Positions 4,487 to 5,854 of a DNA stretch of 5,854 nucleotides are shown one piece after another. A model generated the notes under the pieces. The model saw only the letters and a list, made by a program, of their open reading frames with translations, did not search any database and had not been told where the DNA came from. This stretch comes from Armatimonadota bacterium (GTDB taxonomy: Bacteria > Armatimonadota > Hebobacteria > Hebobacterales > WVXJ01): the NCBI GenBank assembly GCA_011773575.1, contig WVXJ01000083.1, forward strand, positions 15,556 through 21,409. The letters run 5' to 3'. Numbering within the stretch: the first letter of the stretch is position 1; each line of letters starts with the position of its first letter. The position numbers were made by a program, and so were the translations under genes.

Positions 4487-5854
4487 TTAACCACCAGGCG
4501 GCATTACCACACTGACTCCGAATTGAAACAAATCTCGGTTCTCCCGCCAGCCCACAGTATAATCCAGACAGTGCGCTCGATACCGCAACTCGATGCCTGC
4601 GTCTCGAGTGCGGTTTTGCTGGAGATCATAACGATCAAGAAGTTTCACCTGCCAGCGATTCCCCAATGCAAAGCGCGTTTCTCCGGTTAGTTCACGGCTT
4701 AGATCAACATCGTCAAAAAGAAAAGGGGTAGAGCCGCTTCGCTCTCTTGTTACAAGAGAAATGGAGAAATCGGAGGATTGTGAAGGTGACATGGTGAGAG
4801 TCAACCGATTATAGAATACGCCGGAGTCGGTCCCGTCACCGTAGTAGGAAAATCGATAAGCCGTTGCCGCCATGAGGCTGAGTCGTCGCTCCAGGGGGAA
4901 GGGGCCGAGGTGCACTTGACCGGTAATTGCAGCGCGGTCTGCGGAAACACCCGTGGGCCGCTCCCGGTAGTGACCGATACTGACTTGACTATCCCATCGC
5001 AGGGCTGGCGTGACCGTCCTGGGGGCCGTCCTCAGGCTCAATTCAGGTTGACGGCTGACGAGCACTTCTTCCAGGTCGGTGTTGACGCCACGCGGGCCGA
5101 TATAGCGGTCGCTCAGATCCTCTCTCCGGCTGAGAGTAAGTTGGAGCAAGTCGCCGTTCTCCAAATAATAACGAGCGTATGCCGCCGCACGGGTTCCGCG
5201 CCGGCTCGTTGCCCTGCACTCAAGGTCCAGGTTGAACTTATTCTCCGGCCGTGGGTCGCTCCAGCGATATGCGATAAACGGCCCATCGGGGCCGCTGTAG
5301 CCGGGGTAGGGCAGTGGAAGTGAACGCTCGCTCTCCTCTCCTTCTTTGAGCGACATCCGGAGAGGAGGCAGGGAGAGAAGTCGTCTGCCATGAAATATCA
5401 AGCCTGCGCCGCGCGCTTCCAGGCGTTCGGGGGTGGGTTGCCGGTCCGCCCGGAGCAGATAGATGTCCACCTTTCTTGCTGCTATTTGATAGTGGGGCCT
5501 GTGTTGGTCACAGGTGGTTATCTTTGCGTCATGAGCGGAAATTCGGTCCGGCAGGATTTCAATTCTTTCTGCTTCCAGGAAAATATTATGATACTCTCCC
5601 CGGACAGGCAGCAATTCACCGCTCTCTGTATCGAGATTCAGTGAAAGAGTGTCACCGCTCAAATGCCGGCCTTCACTGATGATCTTGACATTGCCGCTGG
5701 CTGTGACGGAGCGCCGTTCAGCGTCCCACATAAGCCTGTCGGCAAAGACCTTGATTTCGCGGTAATTGAGCTGAACGTTTCCTTCAGCGCGAGCCTGAGC
5801 ATTCTCGGAATAGGAGACTTCATCTCCTGATAAGCGATAATCGGCATTCTCTCC
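4487..5854 (-). CDS. lptD: LptD/OstA-like LPS-assembly outer-membrane protein, 5' end outside window
   Basis: The frame is open to the window edge, so the ATG at 5731 is internal; 455 residues are visible and the signal peptide and N-terminus are missing. Residues 1 to about 85 are OstA/LptA-like beta-jellyroll repeats (SGDEVSYSE..ARAEGNVQL, then VTASGNVKI..SGDTLSLNL), which form the periplasmic slide for lipopolysaccharide. The segment TTCDQHRPHYQIAARKV (113-129) matches the LptD hallmark that ends this domain. After it comes a region with many alternating strands (about 205-450) fitting the outer-membrane barrel, including RYRAHCLDYTVGW near the end. Cysteines sit at 115, 213 and 429; LptD proteins often have inter-domain disulfides. 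The protein would insert lipopolysaccharide into the outer leaflet. The barrel is probably shorter than that of proteobacterial LptD. The C-terminus is ...VSVVMPPGG, without a final aromatic residue. First gene of the minus-strand array seen here. Confidence 0.8.
   Translation of the reverse strand, partial: GENADYRLSGDEVSYSENAQARAEGNVQLNYREIKVFADRLMWDAERRSVTASGNVKIISEGRHLSGDTLSLNLDTESGELLPVRGEYHNIFLEAERIEILPDRISAHDAKITTCDQHRPHYQIAARKVDIYLLRADRQPTPERLEARGAGLIFHGRRLLSLPPLRMSLKEGEESERSLPLPYPGYSGPDGPFIAYRWSDPRPENKFNLDLECRATSRRGTRAAAYARYYLENGDLLQLTLSRREDLSDRYIGPRGVNTDLEEVLVSRQPELSLRTAPRTVTPALRWDSQVSIGHYRERPTGVSADRAAITGQVHLGPFPLERRLSLMAATAYRFSYYGDGTDSGVFYNRLTLTMSPSQSSDFSISLVTRERSGSTPFLFDDVDLSRELTGETRFALGNRWQVKLLDRYDLQQNRTRDAGIELRYRAHCLDYTVGWRENRDLFQFGVSVVMPPGG

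Noticed and set aside
4011..4490. 159-codon plus-strand frame
   Set aside because: Antisense to the receiver gene, whose motifs are unmistakable on the other strand.

Overview
The window looks like a chromosomal segment of a diderm (outer-membrane) bacterium of moderate-to-high GC. The best phylogenetic clue is an OstA/LptD-type outer-membrane assembly protein on the right. It sits on one strand with a receiver-domain protein and two nucleotide-sugar enzymes. A KGG-repeat stress-type protein and apparently leaderless starts leave the lineage open (for example Armatimonadota or another non-proteobacterial diderm). That placement is inference only.

Layout. Positions 1-585 (+) hold the 3' two thirds or so of a sugar-phosphate isomerase/epimerase-type TIM barrel. 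It converges on a small minus-strand gene (885-1100) for a 71-residue protein made of three 20-residue KGG units. Between the two lies a perfect 13-bp hairpin (638-669), probably the shared terminator. Upstream of the KGG gene is a regulatory block (about 1117-1310). It holds a consensus TATAAT, a roughly 100-nt leader with competing inverted repeats, a 24-codon possible upstream ORF starting where transcription should begin, and AT-rich repeated elements that look like operators. This block is the most unusual part of the window.

Positions 1417-5854 form a minus-strand array, in transcription order: LptD-like protein (3' part, start lies beyond the window), receiver-only response regulator (4008-4385), NDP-sugar pyrophosphorylase with a left-handed beta-helix tail (2914-3963), and phosphohexomutase (1417-2832). 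The spacings are 101, 44 and 81 nt. The two sugar enzymes would convert hexose-6-phosphate to hexose-1-phosphate and then to an NDP-hexose. Beside an LPS-export porin this suggests supply of sugars for surface glycans (inference). The regulator has no visible output domain and may form its own unit, because a TAGAAT lies exactly 7 nt before its ATG.

No rRNA, tRNA, CRISPR array, transposase or phage gene was seen.
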